Source of the DNA: Irpex lacteus
Taxonomy: Eukaryota > Basidiomycota > Agaricomycetes > Polyporales > Irpicaceae
Reading direction: 5' to 3'
DNA length: 64,000 nucleotides
Assembly: GCA_001986395.2 (NCBI GenBank)
Contig: MQVO02000010.1
Location: forward strand, 496,001-560,000
Positions 42,400 through 54,058 of the stretch are shown piece by piece. The notes beneath the pieces were generated by a model. The model had not been told where the DNA came from. It ran no database searches and worked only from the letters and a program-made list of their open reading frames with translations. How positions within the stretch are numbered: the stretch's first letter is position 1; every line of letters starts with the position of its first letter. The position numbers were made by a program, and so were the translations under genes.

Positions 42400-42579
42400 T
42401 TTGTCTGCGAAAAGAAGTACTCTCAGACTTGTATTCTTATGCACTCGGTGGCTCAAGTCCGTCAACTGAAGATTAAAATCTCCGTTACTGAATATAGCCC
42501 CAAGGCGAAATGCGTCATCGCCGAGCACACTATAGCTGATATGTATGTCGCCACCACCTGGCAGCTTGGGCTTGGGCAA
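42400..42579 (-). pseudogene. Possible PIF/Harbinger (DDE_Tnp_4) transposase fragment
   Basis: The - strand reads KLPGGGDIHISYSVLGDDAF, which resembles the conserved LPYV-ADDAFPL segment holding the second catalytic Asp of HARBI1-like transposases. Only about 60 codons look related; neither end nor terminal repeats are visible. The evidence is a single motif and could be chance. Confidence 0.25.
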
Positions 42580-42859
42580 ACTCTACTGCTGTGTTGATGT
42601 GTAACTATGAGTACCGTACCGTCATCGGAAGTTAGAGGCAAGCTGTGAGTGGTGACCTGTTGTTGTCGGGTGTTATCGCACTGAACCCTCACCGGTGCAC
42701 CGTAGGCGGTTTATCAAGCAGGCTTACAGGTTCTTTTGGGTGGCCACAACCCTGTCATGGTCTTGGCCTGCATTACGTGCCTGTATTGATTTGAGATGGT
42801 GTCGCACTCGAATAGGGTTGTGCTATCTTGTTTACAAAGACGCTCTGTGGCCAGGTAGG

Positions 42860-42866
42860 TATAAAG
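42860..42866 (+). promoter_or_regulatory. TATA box of NTF2-like gene 1
   Basis: TATAAAG 131 nt upstream of the ATG at 42991. The leader between them is rich in CTC/CA. Confidence 0.55.
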
Positions 42867-42990
42867 AGTCCTCGTACTCAGCGTAACTGCTTCAGAGTTC
42901 CAAACTCATTTGCTCACTGCAATCGTCACCAACTCACTCACTCACACACTCCCTCTCCCTCTCCTTCATAACCTCCTCGACTTCACAGTC

Positions 42991-43631
42991 ATGTTTGCCA
43001 GGCTCTTCCCCACTCTTTGCGCCATTCTTTTCTTCCTCGGCATCCATGCCGCCTCCGCTGCGAGCATTGGCCACCTCCAAACTCGGGACCTCTCTTCTCT
43101 CACCGAATGGGCTAAGGGAGCTCTCAAGGACCTTTTCGAGTCCGATGATGACCACTTCGACGCTGCCATCAGCGGCTACCTCGGATCCACTACCAAGATC
43201 ATTCTCATTGACGGCGAGGAGCTTACCCGCCAGCAGTACATCGACCGCCTACACAACTCGCGTAGCACCTTCAGCTCCGCTGTAGTGAACTGGGTCAGCG
43301 CTGTTGAACTCGAGGCGACTGAGGGAGACGCTTCTGTGAGATCCATCGCTTCCTCTAACGTGCAGTGCAATACTGACAAGTTTTGCCATACTTTAGTCTG
43401 GCATGGTTGGCATCTTCTTTACTGTCGACATCACCGACCTTACCACCGGAAGCACCACCCCGACCGAGACCGCTACTTGCTCCTTCAACATGCAGTATGT
43501 AACACCTGTCTTCATTTGTCTGGATCACTGACAAATCCACCGATAGAATCGAGCCTGATACTGCCATCACTGGCGATGACACACGCAGGGTCACCAAGCT
43601 CAGCACCGTTTACAACCGTATCCTGAACTAA
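42991..43631 (+). CDS. NTF2-like-looking small protein 1, with signal peptide
   Basis: Exons 42991-43335, 43397-43494, 43547-43631; 175 residues. It begins with a clear secretion signal (FPTLCAILFFLGIHAASA), so the product is probably secreted. The mature part has the layout shared with the genes at 45896 and 47820: LTEWAKGALKDLFESDDDHF near 38-57, IILIDGEELTRQQYIDRL, then across the intron GMVGIFFTVDITDL, FNMQIEPD and RRVTKL near the end. Length, intron positions and the alpha-then-beta pattern suggest an NTF2/SnoaL-like fold; this is inference. It is the most diverged of the three paralogs and the only one with a signal peptide. Function unknown. Confidence 0.8.
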
Positions 43632-45895
43632 ACATCCACTCCTTTATCTGCTCCTTAATTATCGTTGATAACTTATTGGTATTGCAACAATGACGCTCCT
43701 TTTCTGTGATACTACTTTATTATTAGGTTTATCCACAAGGGCTGTTGTGAAGTGCTATCTATAGTCACTTATTGCTATATTACTCCGCGTCCGTGTCTTG
43801 TCTTATAGCTACATATCTTCCGAATATCAGCTGTGCCAGTCGCAGATTTAACATCGTACTACTACTTATTCCGACCGACTCACAAGGGTCATGGTTGTCC
43901 TCTGTTACGTGTTTTGCACAATAATATGGCGGTGCGTTCGGACGGCCTCACTTGTGATGTTTCATATGATTTCTCGCCTGCCTTGGCAAAAGCTCCTTGC
44001 CATCATACTTAGGGTCATGATGGATGCATGGCTGGTCACAGTCGCGTCATTAACGGGCGAGCAAGAGTGTGACTGATGCACGTGAGTGATGTCACATCAC
44101 CTTAGCGACGTCACGGTAGGCCTGCTCCCTTGATCCCGTACCACATCCACCCTCGGTCGTTATACGAGTAAGTAAGATACGTCTTATCTCCTTAGCGTGG
44201 AAGACTAAACATACTAGGAAATGTTACCATCCTGAAAATAGAACAGCGTCTCCGCCAAGAGATATCATCTACTAATAGTACTGTATAGTATTGACGGAAC
44301 GTACGGCAGTCACAACAAGCCGTGGCCACAGCTAGCCACGGCCCCCGTGATTGCAACTGAATTGGATCTCAATCTGGTACCTGATCAGCCAAGACCTTGA
44401 TCTAAGGGCGTGTTCTCCCGTGAAGGCCTCCAGAATTTGAGAACAGTGCAAGACCCTGCAATCGAATCGACCCTACATACCTCAGGGAAGGACTGGGTTC
44501 GGTGAGACGCCGCGAGCCCGGAGCTCCTGTCACGCAATTCCATCCAATCTTGACGTTTGGCGCCGTGGTTTCAGTCGGTACTCTTACACCGCTGGTTGCT
44601 TCACGCAACGTACTTGGCCATGTTTCAAGCCTCCTATCTATCCCGTCGACCAGTCTAGTTATCCCATAGGATAACTATTACTCGGGGTCGCGAGCTCCCG
44701 GACCGCCTCTCTCGTCCTCTCCATTTCTTGGTGAGCGCTGCACAACACACTGGTACTATACCCAATGCGTCGCGACAGCCTACGAGCCTCTTGTATCCGG
44801 CGTGCTCGTATCTTTGCAACTATCATCCTGACATGGGGTGTAAGTCGGGCACCGCTTCGGGCGTGGGAAGCGGTAGTTCGGACAATGGAGACAGACTGTC
44901 AATTAATACGCCGTTCTCTCTTTGGCGAATTGCGGTTGCTCCGATTAGGTTTGGCCGTCACTGCGAGAGCTCAGTTCGTCTCTGCGCATTCCAGTGGCTG
45001 AACCCACCCGTCATGAGGATTGGCGCTGTCAAAATAGAGTTCATAACGGTGAGTACGCAGTAAATACTCCCAGACCATGTTCAACTCAGGGCACTAATAA
45101 TAGTCGATATACGTTTTAGTATCCACGGGTCGGCTTGACGTTGAGCAGTTATCAAACGTGTCGCGGTGTTGTGTTGGCTCCGAGCCTCCGACGATTGGAC
45201 AAGTAGTTGTTCAGGTGACCGTGGCGGTTCCGTGAATATCCGTGCAATAATATCGAAATTACACGATGCTCTAGGCCAACGACGGCGCCCAACTACTACG
45301 TCGCAGCGGTCGACCCGCCGACGCCTATTGTAATGCTGGTATAATAAAGGGCGAAGCGTGAAATTCAGGTGTGTCTGCATGTTGAGGGCAGTCCTTCGTA
45401 TCGTCATATGTTGGTTGATACAGCACGCCATCTGCATAACCATATAGTGAAGTACAGTGTTAAATACAGATTATGGAAAAAAAAGGATATTGGTACTGAC
45501 GAAACTTACGCTGTTCCTAGGCTCACCGCTGCGCTAAAATACTAATCTGTAGACGTCACCTCGCACACGCCCGCTGCAATGATGAGAGCTAATGTAATGA
45601 AGAGCGGCGCGTAAAATGGGGGTACGCCTACGCCTATAAGCTGAGCGCAGTGTTTCGACGGATGGCACATGCCGTTTCATACAGTACACCGGCCTTCTGT
45701 GGTACGTGCACTCAGCAGCCTGAGCGACTCGGAGGTTTATGACTGATGCAGCCTGTGCATGATGTTGAGAAGGAAGTATGTTGTACTGACAAAGCGCTCT
45801 TCCCAGGCAATGATATAAACCACTTTCTTCAGCTCGAAGTCCACAGCAAGCCCAACCAACTCTATAGTACACTAACAATCTCAACAAATCTCGCA
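43632..45895. other. 2.3-kb gene-poor stretch
   Basis: No ORF with family features, no repeat or RNA gene recognised. ORFs at 44402, 44728, 45081 and 45534 have compositions typical of chance frames. The end of the stretch contains the promoter of the next NTF2-like gene. Confidence 0.5.
45814..45819 (+). promoter_or_regulatory. TATA box of NTF2-like gene 2
   Basis: TATAAA 82 nt upstream of the ATG at 45896. Confidence 0.55.
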
Positions 45896-46520
45896 ATGCC
45901 TCTTCCAGTTATCCCCACCCTCACTGAATGGGTCAAGACACGTGTTACCGCACTCTTCAAGGCTAAGACCGCTCAAGAATTTGACGACGCGTTCAATGCC
46001 TTCCTAGCGCACGACGTTGACAGTATCGTCGTCAACGGCAAGAAGCTTAGTAAAGCCGAATACAAGGCTTCTTTGGAGCGTCTCAGGGCCCCTGAGCTGT
46101 CTGCGGAGGTCAAGTATTTAGGAGACGTCGAGGTAAAGGATGAGAAGGAGGGTGAACATGTACAACGTTTCTGCTTTGTACCAAATATATATACTCATAA
46201 CAGATTCTTCAGGCCGGTGAAGTCGGGCTCTTCTTAAAGGTGCACATTACCGAGAGACTCTCAGCCTTGGGGCAGCACGGTACAGAGACAGTTACTATTT
46301 CCTTCAACCTAAGGTAAGCCATTAATACTAGTCAACGTGAACAAATTTTTTAACGACTTCTGCGTTAATGCACTATAGGGTCATTCAAGATTCCCACCAG
46401 CCCATCCCTATCCTCGATGCGAGGAAGGTGTCTTCCCTAACTTCCGTTTTCACCACCGTTCAGAACCCACTTGTTCCTATCCAACACTCTAATCCACCTA
46501 CCCCTCCCACCAGCGATTAG
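45896..46520 (+). CDS. NTF2-like-looking small protein 2
   Basis: Exons 45896-46159, 46213-46313, 46379-46520; 168 residues. Close paralog of the gene at 47820: LTEWVKTRVTALFKAKTAQE, SIVVNGKKLSKAEYKASLER, AEVKYLGDVEVKDEKEGE, then after the intron AGEVGLFLKVHITERL, ISFNLRVIQD and RKVSSLTSVFTTVQNP. Both introns lie at the same positions and phases as in the other copies. There is no signal peptide, so it is probably cytoplasmic. The tail is Pro/Thr-rich. The first donor is GTACAA, slightly unusual. Biochemical role unknown. Confidence 0.82.
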
Positions 46521-47819
46521 ACAGTCTGTAGTAGTAATCGAGTGTACGGCAATGCGTTGGCAAACTAACGCAGTTACCTTTTTGATGCACACCTTGTCGC
46601 TGTTCACTGTACTTATGCGAGCTCCTCAACCTACGATGCCACATTTATTGATCGTATGTACGTCTGATGACTAAAATAGTAAGTATATTCTAATCATACT
46701 TGACCCCTGCATGCGAGTGTACGATTCGGACAGCAACGAGTATAGTTCCTTTATATAGAAGTAAGCCTACTATATTGAGGTATCAAAGCTGCTTAGTCAG
46801 CACTGCGTACCGCATCAGCGCCGCGTCAATCTACTACGTTTGTTGATTGTTTCCCTCCGACTCGGAAGCTACGTTCGGACCTATGAACTCTCATGTTGCC
46901 GACTTGTAGTACTAATCGTGGCGCGCAATGATTAATGATGGTGTGTGGAAAGAATGCCGCTGAACACCTAGGTTGTTACTGACGCGCCTTCATCCAAAAG
47001 TCCGTACTTCATTCCGAGTCGGATAGGACATTCTAGAGGTAGGAAGTCACGGTCATCCATGCCCAACCTACTGCGTACTGTGCAGCACTCCACCGGCGTA
47101 CACGCACTGGTGTTATGTCACAAGTATGCATCCATACGTATGTCCAGACTCAATGCGTCAGGTGTCCATAAGTACTCGAAGAGCTTCTACTTACGTCCTT
47201 TGAGCTGCCAATACCACCTATTCGACTGTAAGCATGCCAGTGAGTGAAACACGTACCACGACATTGGATGCGAAGTCTTATTGCTATTCAATAGTTAGCG
47301 GCGAATACCCTCGCAGTACCACCATGCCTATAGTCTGACTATATAGAGCGTCACGCTCGAAGCTCGAATCGAGTTCAAATTCGCTAAACAGTGTATACGT
47401 ATACGTATCAGCAGCGGGGCCCGTTGATATGCAATGCAATGGACGGTTCGCTCGCTGTTCTTGAGTAATGATGAGACCTGAGGCTGTGTCATAGGTTTCC
47501 GCTGGCGATCGGTCACGGTCCGTTCTGTGAATGGCAACTAAAGAGGTGCGCAGTGGCTTTACATAGACAGGGCTGTTATTTTACATACCACTTGACGTAC
47601 GTTTACCACTCTCGTCGCAGGTTGTAGTGACACGGGATGTTTGCGTTCGCTGCCTCGACACTGCCTCGAGCCAGGGAAATCGCGCTCAAGCTGACGGGCA
47701 AGCGGAGCGCTATCTTCCCAAGTGGTTATATAGCGTCCCCTTTGCCTCACATCTGCTTCAAGCTCCCACGTCACCCGTTAACCACAACACCGCGAACCTA
47801 CACCACAACTACAACCACA
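46521..47819. other. Intergenic, no gene seen
   Basis: 1.3 kb between NTF2-like genes 2 and 3. No coding sequence with family features; a palindrome GTATACGTATACGTATAC lies near 47392-47409. Confidence 0.5.
47727..47733 (+). promoter_or_regulatory. TATA box of NTF2-like gene 3
   Basis: TATATAG 93 nt upstream of the ATG at 47820, matching the spacing seen in gene 2. Confidence 0.5.
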
Positions 47820-48502
47820 ATGCCACCCGGTCCAGTCCTCCCTACCCTCTCCCTCTGGGCCCAATCCCACATTACCGCGCTCTTCAAAGCCACGACGACC
47901 GAAGAATTCGACGATGCCTTCGATGCTTTCCTTGCTAAACACACCGACTTGATTGTGGTGAATGGCGAGAAGCTGAGTAGGGACGCATTCAAGAACAGGT
48001 TGCAGAGTGCGCGTGCGCTCGAGCGGTCTGCCGAGGTCAAATATCTTGGCACTGTCGAAGTGAAGGATGAGAAGGAAGGCGAGAAGGTATGTGCCCTTTC
48101 AGTTGATTGTGCATGATATGATTTGTGACGCTTACCGCTTGGTGTATTATCTTTCGTGGTAAACAGGCTGGAGAAGTTGGACTCTTCCTACAGGCAGAGA
48201 TCTTCGAGAAGCTCTTCATCCTCGGTGCACCTGCTACCGAAACAGCGACCATCTCCTTCAACTTGAAGTAAGCACTCAATGTTTCCTCATCATGACCCTG
48301 ACTGACGTGTCCGCACTCATTTCTCAGGATCATCCAAGACCCGTCCATCAAGCGTCCTGAGGGACCAATCGACTTCTTCGATCCAAGGAGGGTGTCCTCG
48401 TTGACGTCTGTGTTCACCAACGTGCAGAACCCCGTCACGCTACCTGGGTCTGGATCTCAGTCGTCGCACCCACCTATTCCCCCAACCACTACCACTGCCT
48501 AA
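47820..48502 (+). CDS. NTF2-like-looking small protein 3
   Basis: Exons 47820-48086, 48167-48267, 48328-48502; 180 residues. Closest to the gene at 45896: HITALFKATTTEEFDDAFDA, LIVVNGEKLSRDAFKNRLQS, AEVKYLGTVEVKDEKEGEK, AGEVGLFLQAEIFEKL, ISFNLKIIQDPS, RRVSSLTSVFTNVQNPV, then a Ser/Pro/Thr-rich tail. The ORF is open upstream to 47637, but the ATG at 47820 matches the start of its paralogs. No signal peptide. Convergent with the first MYND gene. Function unknown. Confidence 0.82.
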
Positions 48503-48812
48503 GCTAATTGAATGCTTAACAAGCTGTGACGTGTTGTATATGTACTTTATTAGGACTATCGGATGCACTCCGAAATGATCAAACCACTCTTCGCTCTCCT
48601 TGGATTGAACTTTAGGTTTGCATACTCAGCCATGTAAGATCCATGGGAGTCAGTGAGAGACAGAAAAGCATACAAATCTGATACGCAGCTCAAGTAAGGT
48701 ACTTACTAATACAACATCGATAGCCCCAAAATACGTACGAGTTAACAATACATCCGATCGTCCAAAAATACACAGAGAGACAGAACAATACCCAAACCAC
48801 TGAAGTTCCCAT
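48503..48812. other. Convergent 3' ends, no gene
   Basis: 310 bp between the stops of NTF2-like gene 3 (+) and MYND gene 1 (-). Nothing recognised. Confidence 0.55.
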
Positions 48813-50658
48813 TCAGACCAAGGACGCTTCAGTGACCACAACTTTTGTCTTCCGACCCTCCCATATACCCGGTATTCGTACAACCCGAGAGTCTTCCATC
48901 TCCACCTCCCATGTTTCGTCCATTAGCCTGTCCAGCTTACTGCAAACCGAGTCTTCCGATAAAAAGAGCTGTTTCCATTCGGAATGGCTCATTGGAAACA
49001 GGAGAGGGCTAGTAGGGTGAAGCCTATCAGCAATAGGATCGAAGAACAGTTGAGCGACGCGGCCACTATCGAACACTCACGGGCGACCAAACTCATCAGC
49101 AACCTGCATCTTCTGCATCTCCTTCATAGCAAGCCTAAGATCCGGAAAGTCGAACTCCATCTCCATCTGATCGACCGCATAGTTCAAGTCCCACTCATGC
49201 CTTAAGTCCTCAAGCGTCGCCCTCAAGAACCAAACAACATACAGCACCGACACGGGCTCGCACATGAACTCGAGTTCAACGTAATGTCCCGGTTTGGTCT
49301 GCACCACGAATTCGATGGCCGGCTTCGCGTCGATCTGTGCGACGTGGTACACGAGCTGGGGCGTCCGTCTGAACCCATTTCGTGGTGAATCGAACTGGCT
49401 TTGCAACGGTAGTTCAGGCAGCGCGGCGCGCGCGGTGTGGATTTGGGATTTCATGATGTTGAGAAACTCGTCCATGGACTCGACAATCTTGCCGCAAATC
49501 TGCTTGTGCCTGGCCTTCCAGTCCGCTGCTTGGCATTCTCTGTTAGGTTTCGATCAATAAATAGTCAGATTTCAGGCCGCAACATAACCAACTGACAAGG
49601 GGATAGTATGCTTACTTTCGGCAGTACTTGACCTCCCGCTTAATCACGTCCCAACACTTCTTGCATCGCATGAACTTCTCATCTTCGCCCTGCGCCCTAC
49701 CACAAAACTCGCAATGGACCCTTCCACGACTCTTGCGCTCATCCATCGCAGCCAGCTCTTCGCGCAACTTTTTTGGGCCGTCTCCCGGGCCATAGAGAGC
49801 TGCATGTTCCTGCTTCAACAAGCGGAGATCAGCTTTCTTGCGCGCATCGGGCCTGCGGTCTCGTTCTTTGTAAATTGAGATCTTGGGCAGAGGGGTCCCG
49901 AGGAAGGAGGCCATGATGCCCTCCAGGACGAGGTCTATGCTTAGGAAGTGAGTTCACCATCAAAGGTTTACTAGCATACATCATGAAAAACACTCACAGA
50001 TAAGTTTTGCGCGTAACATGAGAATCTCCATCAAATCGAACTTGTCGTTCTCGGTCGTAGACGGGCTGCTTTCCAGCCGTGCGCGCAGAGCCTCCCACTC
50101 CTTGTTCGGGAAGTAGTACGGCTGCGTCGGGATCGAGATTTGCGAAACATCCTGCGGCGTGACGTCCTTCAACAGCCTCACCAACACCTCACTATCCTCA
50201 GTCAAGTAGCGCAATCGCAAGATATCCGCACAACACGCTCTCGCCGCGTTCAAATTCTTCGCCTGCGCACCGGCATTCGCCAATCCCACCAACCCATGCT
50301 TCCGTCGCTCCTCCACACCCGCCGCCCGCCACCTTCGCTCAAAGTCGCGAGTGAGGAACGCCTCCATCGCAGTTATCCCGAGATGGGCTTGGATCGCGCA
50401 GGTGGACTGGTAGTTTATGGCGTACCCGTGCCTGTCATCGTGCGTGCTTGCGAGGCGACGGAATATCAATCCGCGTTGGCGGTCGGAGCGGGCGACTCGC
50501 ATGATGTAGTCTGGTTTTGTGAGCCCTGCGGATAGTTCGTAGAAGGTCTCCCATTCTGTGTTCCATTGCGCTGGATTTGAGATGGCGAGCTGGACGCGAG
50601 GAAACGGGTCTGAGGCGAGTGTCGTCGTCGTTGGTTGGAGCAGTGATGCCAATGCCAT
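48813..50658 (-). CDS. MYND zinc-finger protein, paralog 1 (intact)
   Basis: Exons 50658-49998, 49934-49616, 49539-49081, 49008-48813; 544 residues, all junctions in phase. The N-terminal 220 residues start near PFPRVQLAISNPAQWN and hold the family block ERRKHGLVGLANAGAQAKNL and LLKDVTPQDV. The MYND finger is at 295-342: Cys295/298, Cys311/314, Cys325/329, His338, Cys342 (CEFCGRAQ, FMRCKKCW, KYCRKEC, HKQIC), a metal-binding protein-interaction module. The C-terminal region has FRRTPQLVYHV, WFLRATLEDL and IPGIWEGR. Compared with paralog 2 it lacks about 24 residues before WFLRA, in frame. It is the only copy with no lesion in splice sites or frame. Function of the family is unknown. Confidence 0.87.
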
Positions 50659-51434
50659 GGTTTTATTGAGCGTTCAGCCTGGGCGGCTCAATATGGCAGA
50701 AGAACTAGTGAATATAATGCAAGTCAGCGAATGAGGTATATCAGATCAATGTGTGTTCTGCGCTAGAATGACATACTACCAGGTTGATATACGCGTAAAT
50801 CGGCGAAGGTAATGACCCCGGATGTATGCTCTTGAAGCCTGAAAGCTCTATCGCCTAACAGGCAGAGCCGGATATCAGATACACGCCACCTCTCAACAGA
50901 TGTTGAGATGAGACATACTTCGCGAGCACCAGCAGTTGCGCAGAACCGACCTCGTGTGCAGACGATCTAGAAAGGTTACTCGGTATGAGTGCAAGATATC
51001 CAGAGCTAAGCATTTACGGGGGATGAAAAAAAAAGCAAACAAGATGACCTTGAGGTTGTGCGAGGGCGAGTCTGAGAAGGTCTAAGCCTGAGATCTGAGA
51101 TCTGAGCGATCACGAACGTGAGTAGTTGACAACAAAAGCCAAACAGGCGCATACAAGAACCGCTCCCAATTGCAAAGCCCCAGAACTTCGAAAATGAGAA
51201 CGGATGTTAACGTTGCATAACTCAGTATTGACGATAATGGTGGGGAGCGTAGCGTATATAGATGTTTGTGACGTGATGAGACAAAAACAAAAAGCAAGAG
51301 GGCTCCTGATGATACAGGATAAGTACACTGGCAGTGCGGGTGAGCACACTCCGCCCAGACGTCGCGCGTACTGCATATGACACTGGCAACGAGGTCAGAA
51401 TACTAGTAGTACTCTAACTCTTGGCACACGATAA
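50659..51434. other. Intergenic, no gene seen
   Basis: 776 bp upstream of MYND gene 1, likely its promoter side. Short ORFs near 51082-51376 show no family features. Confidence 0.5.
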
Positions 51435-52930
51435 TCACAAGAGAGCACGAACTCAACCTAGAGATCCGACAGCTGCAGGGAGACGCCAGACAGTTCGTAG
51501 CAGACCACTCGGGGGGCTTGGTCTTGTGGGAGGCTCAGTTAATCGCGAGCACGGAGGAAGACAGGCAGCTCGCGATCGACTCGGAAGGGAGAGTGCTGGA
51601 GAGGACGAGGAAGGCAGCGTAGATGAATATTGTGATGTAAAGAATAGAAAATAGGGATAGACGTGCATATGTTCCGAGGATAGCACATGCACTGTGTTCG
51701 CATATAGTAGACGGACGCGGAGACGTGGCTCGAGGATGGATGTAGATAAACAGGCAGTCGAGTCACGTTCAGTCGGTGCTGATTGACGATCACACCACGA
51801 GCCGGAACACTCCCTCCAGTTCGAACCTTCCACCCCCAGTCGGACGTCCCAGTCCTAGTCATACTAGCACCGGCACTAGTCGCAGTCGTAGAAGCACCAG
51901 TGTCGACCGTACGAGATGCGATCCACACACCACTGCTGCCTAGACCTCCTCGATGAGTAACACCTGACGCGGACCTCGGATTTTGGAGTGACTGTGCGCT
52001 GCAAGATGCAGAGAGTAAGGATGCCGCCGATTTGTTGTAGTGTAGGAGTCACCACTGAGTACTGATCAGCGGGGATGCTTAGTCCGAGTCTGCGGTTTAA
52101 AGTTGTGAGATAGTAAGAGTACTAAGGCCGGGTGGTGTGCCAAGTCAGAGTCGTGGGCCCAGTGCCAGTGAAAGTAGAGGTAATCACAAGAGAGCCAGAA
52201 CTCAGGCTACTAGTAGAGATCCGTACGTCACGGTAGCCAGAAAGGGAGACACAGAGTGATCGTAGCAGACGATCCGAACCCTGGTCTGAGCACAGATCTA
52301 GACGAGAGAGAGAGACGGAGGCAGACAGCTCGGAAACTTGAGGGCGGAGCGGACGAGGACGAGAGATGCAGCGTGGATGGATATCGTGGTGTAGAAGAAA
52401 GATAGATAAGAAAAAATAGGGGTAGACGTAGGTATAGATATAGATATGTGATAAGGATAGTGCACTGTGTTTCCATACAGTAGACGGAGACGCAGCCTGA
52501 GGATACAGATAGAGACAATTTAGTGCCGCGGAGCAGATGCAGCCTGAGGACGCAGTACAGATGACCGTTCAGAATAGTCGCGTTCAGATATTCATCACAT
52601 AACGAAGTGGAAGCCTCCCTCAATCCCAGTCACATTAGCACCAGCACCAGCATCGACCGTGCGAGACGCGTTCCACATCCCGCCCCCGCCTAGACCTCCG
52701 CGACCCGTATGAGCACCACTAGAACCGACGCCCTCAGTAGAGGATCCAGCGACAGAAGAAGACCCAGATCCAGGAGTAGTAGCTTTATAATGAACCACAA
52801 GCACAGCCTCACGACGAAGAGACGCACTCCTCGACCGTTTGTTGGTGCGCGTCTTGTACGGTTTCGACGTGGTCTCTGAGCCGGAGCTGGATGGGCGACG
52901 CCTGTTGAGCTTGAAGTTCTTCTTGGACAT
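51435..52930. repeat. Diverged tandem duplication, unit about 750 bp
   Basis: Two diverged copies run about 51435-52184 and 52185-52930. Both begin CACAAGAGAG and share, in the same order, a block around GTGTAGAAG/GTGATGTAAAG, a block ending in CATATAGTAGACGG or CATACAGTAGACGG, and a block with CACCAG..TCGACCGT.CGAGA and GCCTAGACCTCC. The right copy ends in the 3' part of the Ser-rich gene (52595-53837, -), so the left copy is an extra, non-functional duplicate of that gene's 3' end and downstream DNA. Confidence 0.65.
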
Positions 52931-53837
52931 GGTAGATTTGACTTTGACTTTAGATTTGGTGGTGGATTTGGAGTAGGTGGTGCGAATGTTTAGGCTTCCG
53001 CAGAGGCCGCCGGTTGTGGAGGAGGAGGAGGAGATGCTCGCTGTGTCGGGGGTTTGTGGGAGGGTGCTGAGACTGAGAGGTGGTGTACCGAGAGTCGTGG
53101 TTCCAGTGCCAGAGAGAGTGCCAGAGAGGGTGCCAGTGAGAGTAGTAGTAGTAGCAGAGGTAGAGCCAGTCCGGGAAGTAGAAGCAGCTTTGGAGGAAGA
53201 CGCGGAGGCGGAGAGCGCGATGACTCTCTTCCAGCGGGGAGGGATCGCTACTCGGGGTTTAAATATCCCAACTGAGGGAGGTTTCCCGTTCGTAGGAGAG
53301 GAGTGAGTGTTCTCCTTATCTGCTCACACAAATAAACAAACGGGGATGAGTGGCATGGACGGAAATAAAGAAGAGACACAGACCATCTGCAGCGCGCACC
53401 CTCATCCTCCTCAAACTCCTCTCCATAATAACCTCCACATCCGCCCCCGGATCGAGCCTAATCTCCGCAGCATCCTCATACCCCAACCCACACTCCCTCA
53501 CAGCCACCTCCACCTCCTCCTCCAGCTCACTACTCAACGCGACCTCGTTCTCCTCTACGATCCTGAACAACCTCAGAACCTCCGTGAGCTCGTTCTTGCG
53601 CCGTTTGAGCGAGTCGTTGGTTTCGCGGCCGGAGAGGAAACGTTGTTCGATGGCGTGGAGGTGGGATTGGAGGGTGCAGGCGACGGCGAAGATGCCTGTG
53701 TCGGGGGTGGTGGGGAGTTTGGAGGGGCTTGAGGGGGGTTTGGTGGTGCCGAAACGCATGGTGTAGGGTGTGGGTGTAGTCTGTGCGATGAGGTGAGTGT
53801 TTCGCGCGGAGGAAGGAGAGGCCGTGGTGGCTGTCAT
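52595..53837 (-). CDS. Ser/Thr-rich hypothetical protein with N-terminal helical domain
   Basis: Two exons, 53837-53384 and 53319-52595, give 392 residues. Exon 1 encodes a helical, Glu-rich region (FAVACTLQSHLHAIEQRFLS, ELTEVLRLFRIVEENE, ELEEEVEVAVRECG). The junction (GTCTGT donor, GAGCAG acceptor) joins to KENTHSSPTNGKPPSVGIFK in phase and removes a stop. The rest is Ser/Thr/Gly-rich and basic (SKKNFKLNRRRPSSSG, KTRTNKRSRSASLRR), likely disordered and nuclear. I do not recognise the family. It is divergent from the coiled-coil gene at 54059 with only 221 bp between starts, so the two may share regulation. Confidence 0.6.
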
Positions 53838-54058
53838 TGCCAGCCATAGTACGAGCTACATACTCCCGGCATTCGGCTGACACGGCCACGTGACTAATAA
53901 CAGCACGCTACCGCGGGTTCGATCACCTTTGGACTCGTCAGCCACCATGATTCGTCTTCTCTCGTCAGCCAACCACAAGGATGCCATCCCACACTCCCTC
54001 CAACCTCTTCTCATCACACCGCCACCCGTCAAATTAACCTAAAGCCCCACCAATAATC
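53838..54058. promoter_or_regulatory. Short bidirectional promoter region
   Basis: 221 bp between the divergent start codons at 53837 (-) and 54059 (+). No TATA box in either direction; contains CACGTG-like GCCACGTGAC near 53885. Confidence 0.5.

Larger units (their letters stand above)
41740..42990. other. Gene-poor stretch with a possible transposase fragment
   Basis: 1.25 kb before the first NTF2-like gene. Apart from the possible transposase fragment at 42400-42579 and the TATA box near 42860 I see no gene. Confidence 0.5.

Noticed and set aside
44402..45443. Several ORFs of 65-120 codons on both strands
   Set aside because: Compositions are typical of chance frames; no motif, no in-phase splice partner.
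52977..53306. Val/Glu/Arg-rich + strand ORF
   Set aside because: Antisense of the Ser/Thr-rich exon; the - strand reading splices in phase and continues a helical exon.
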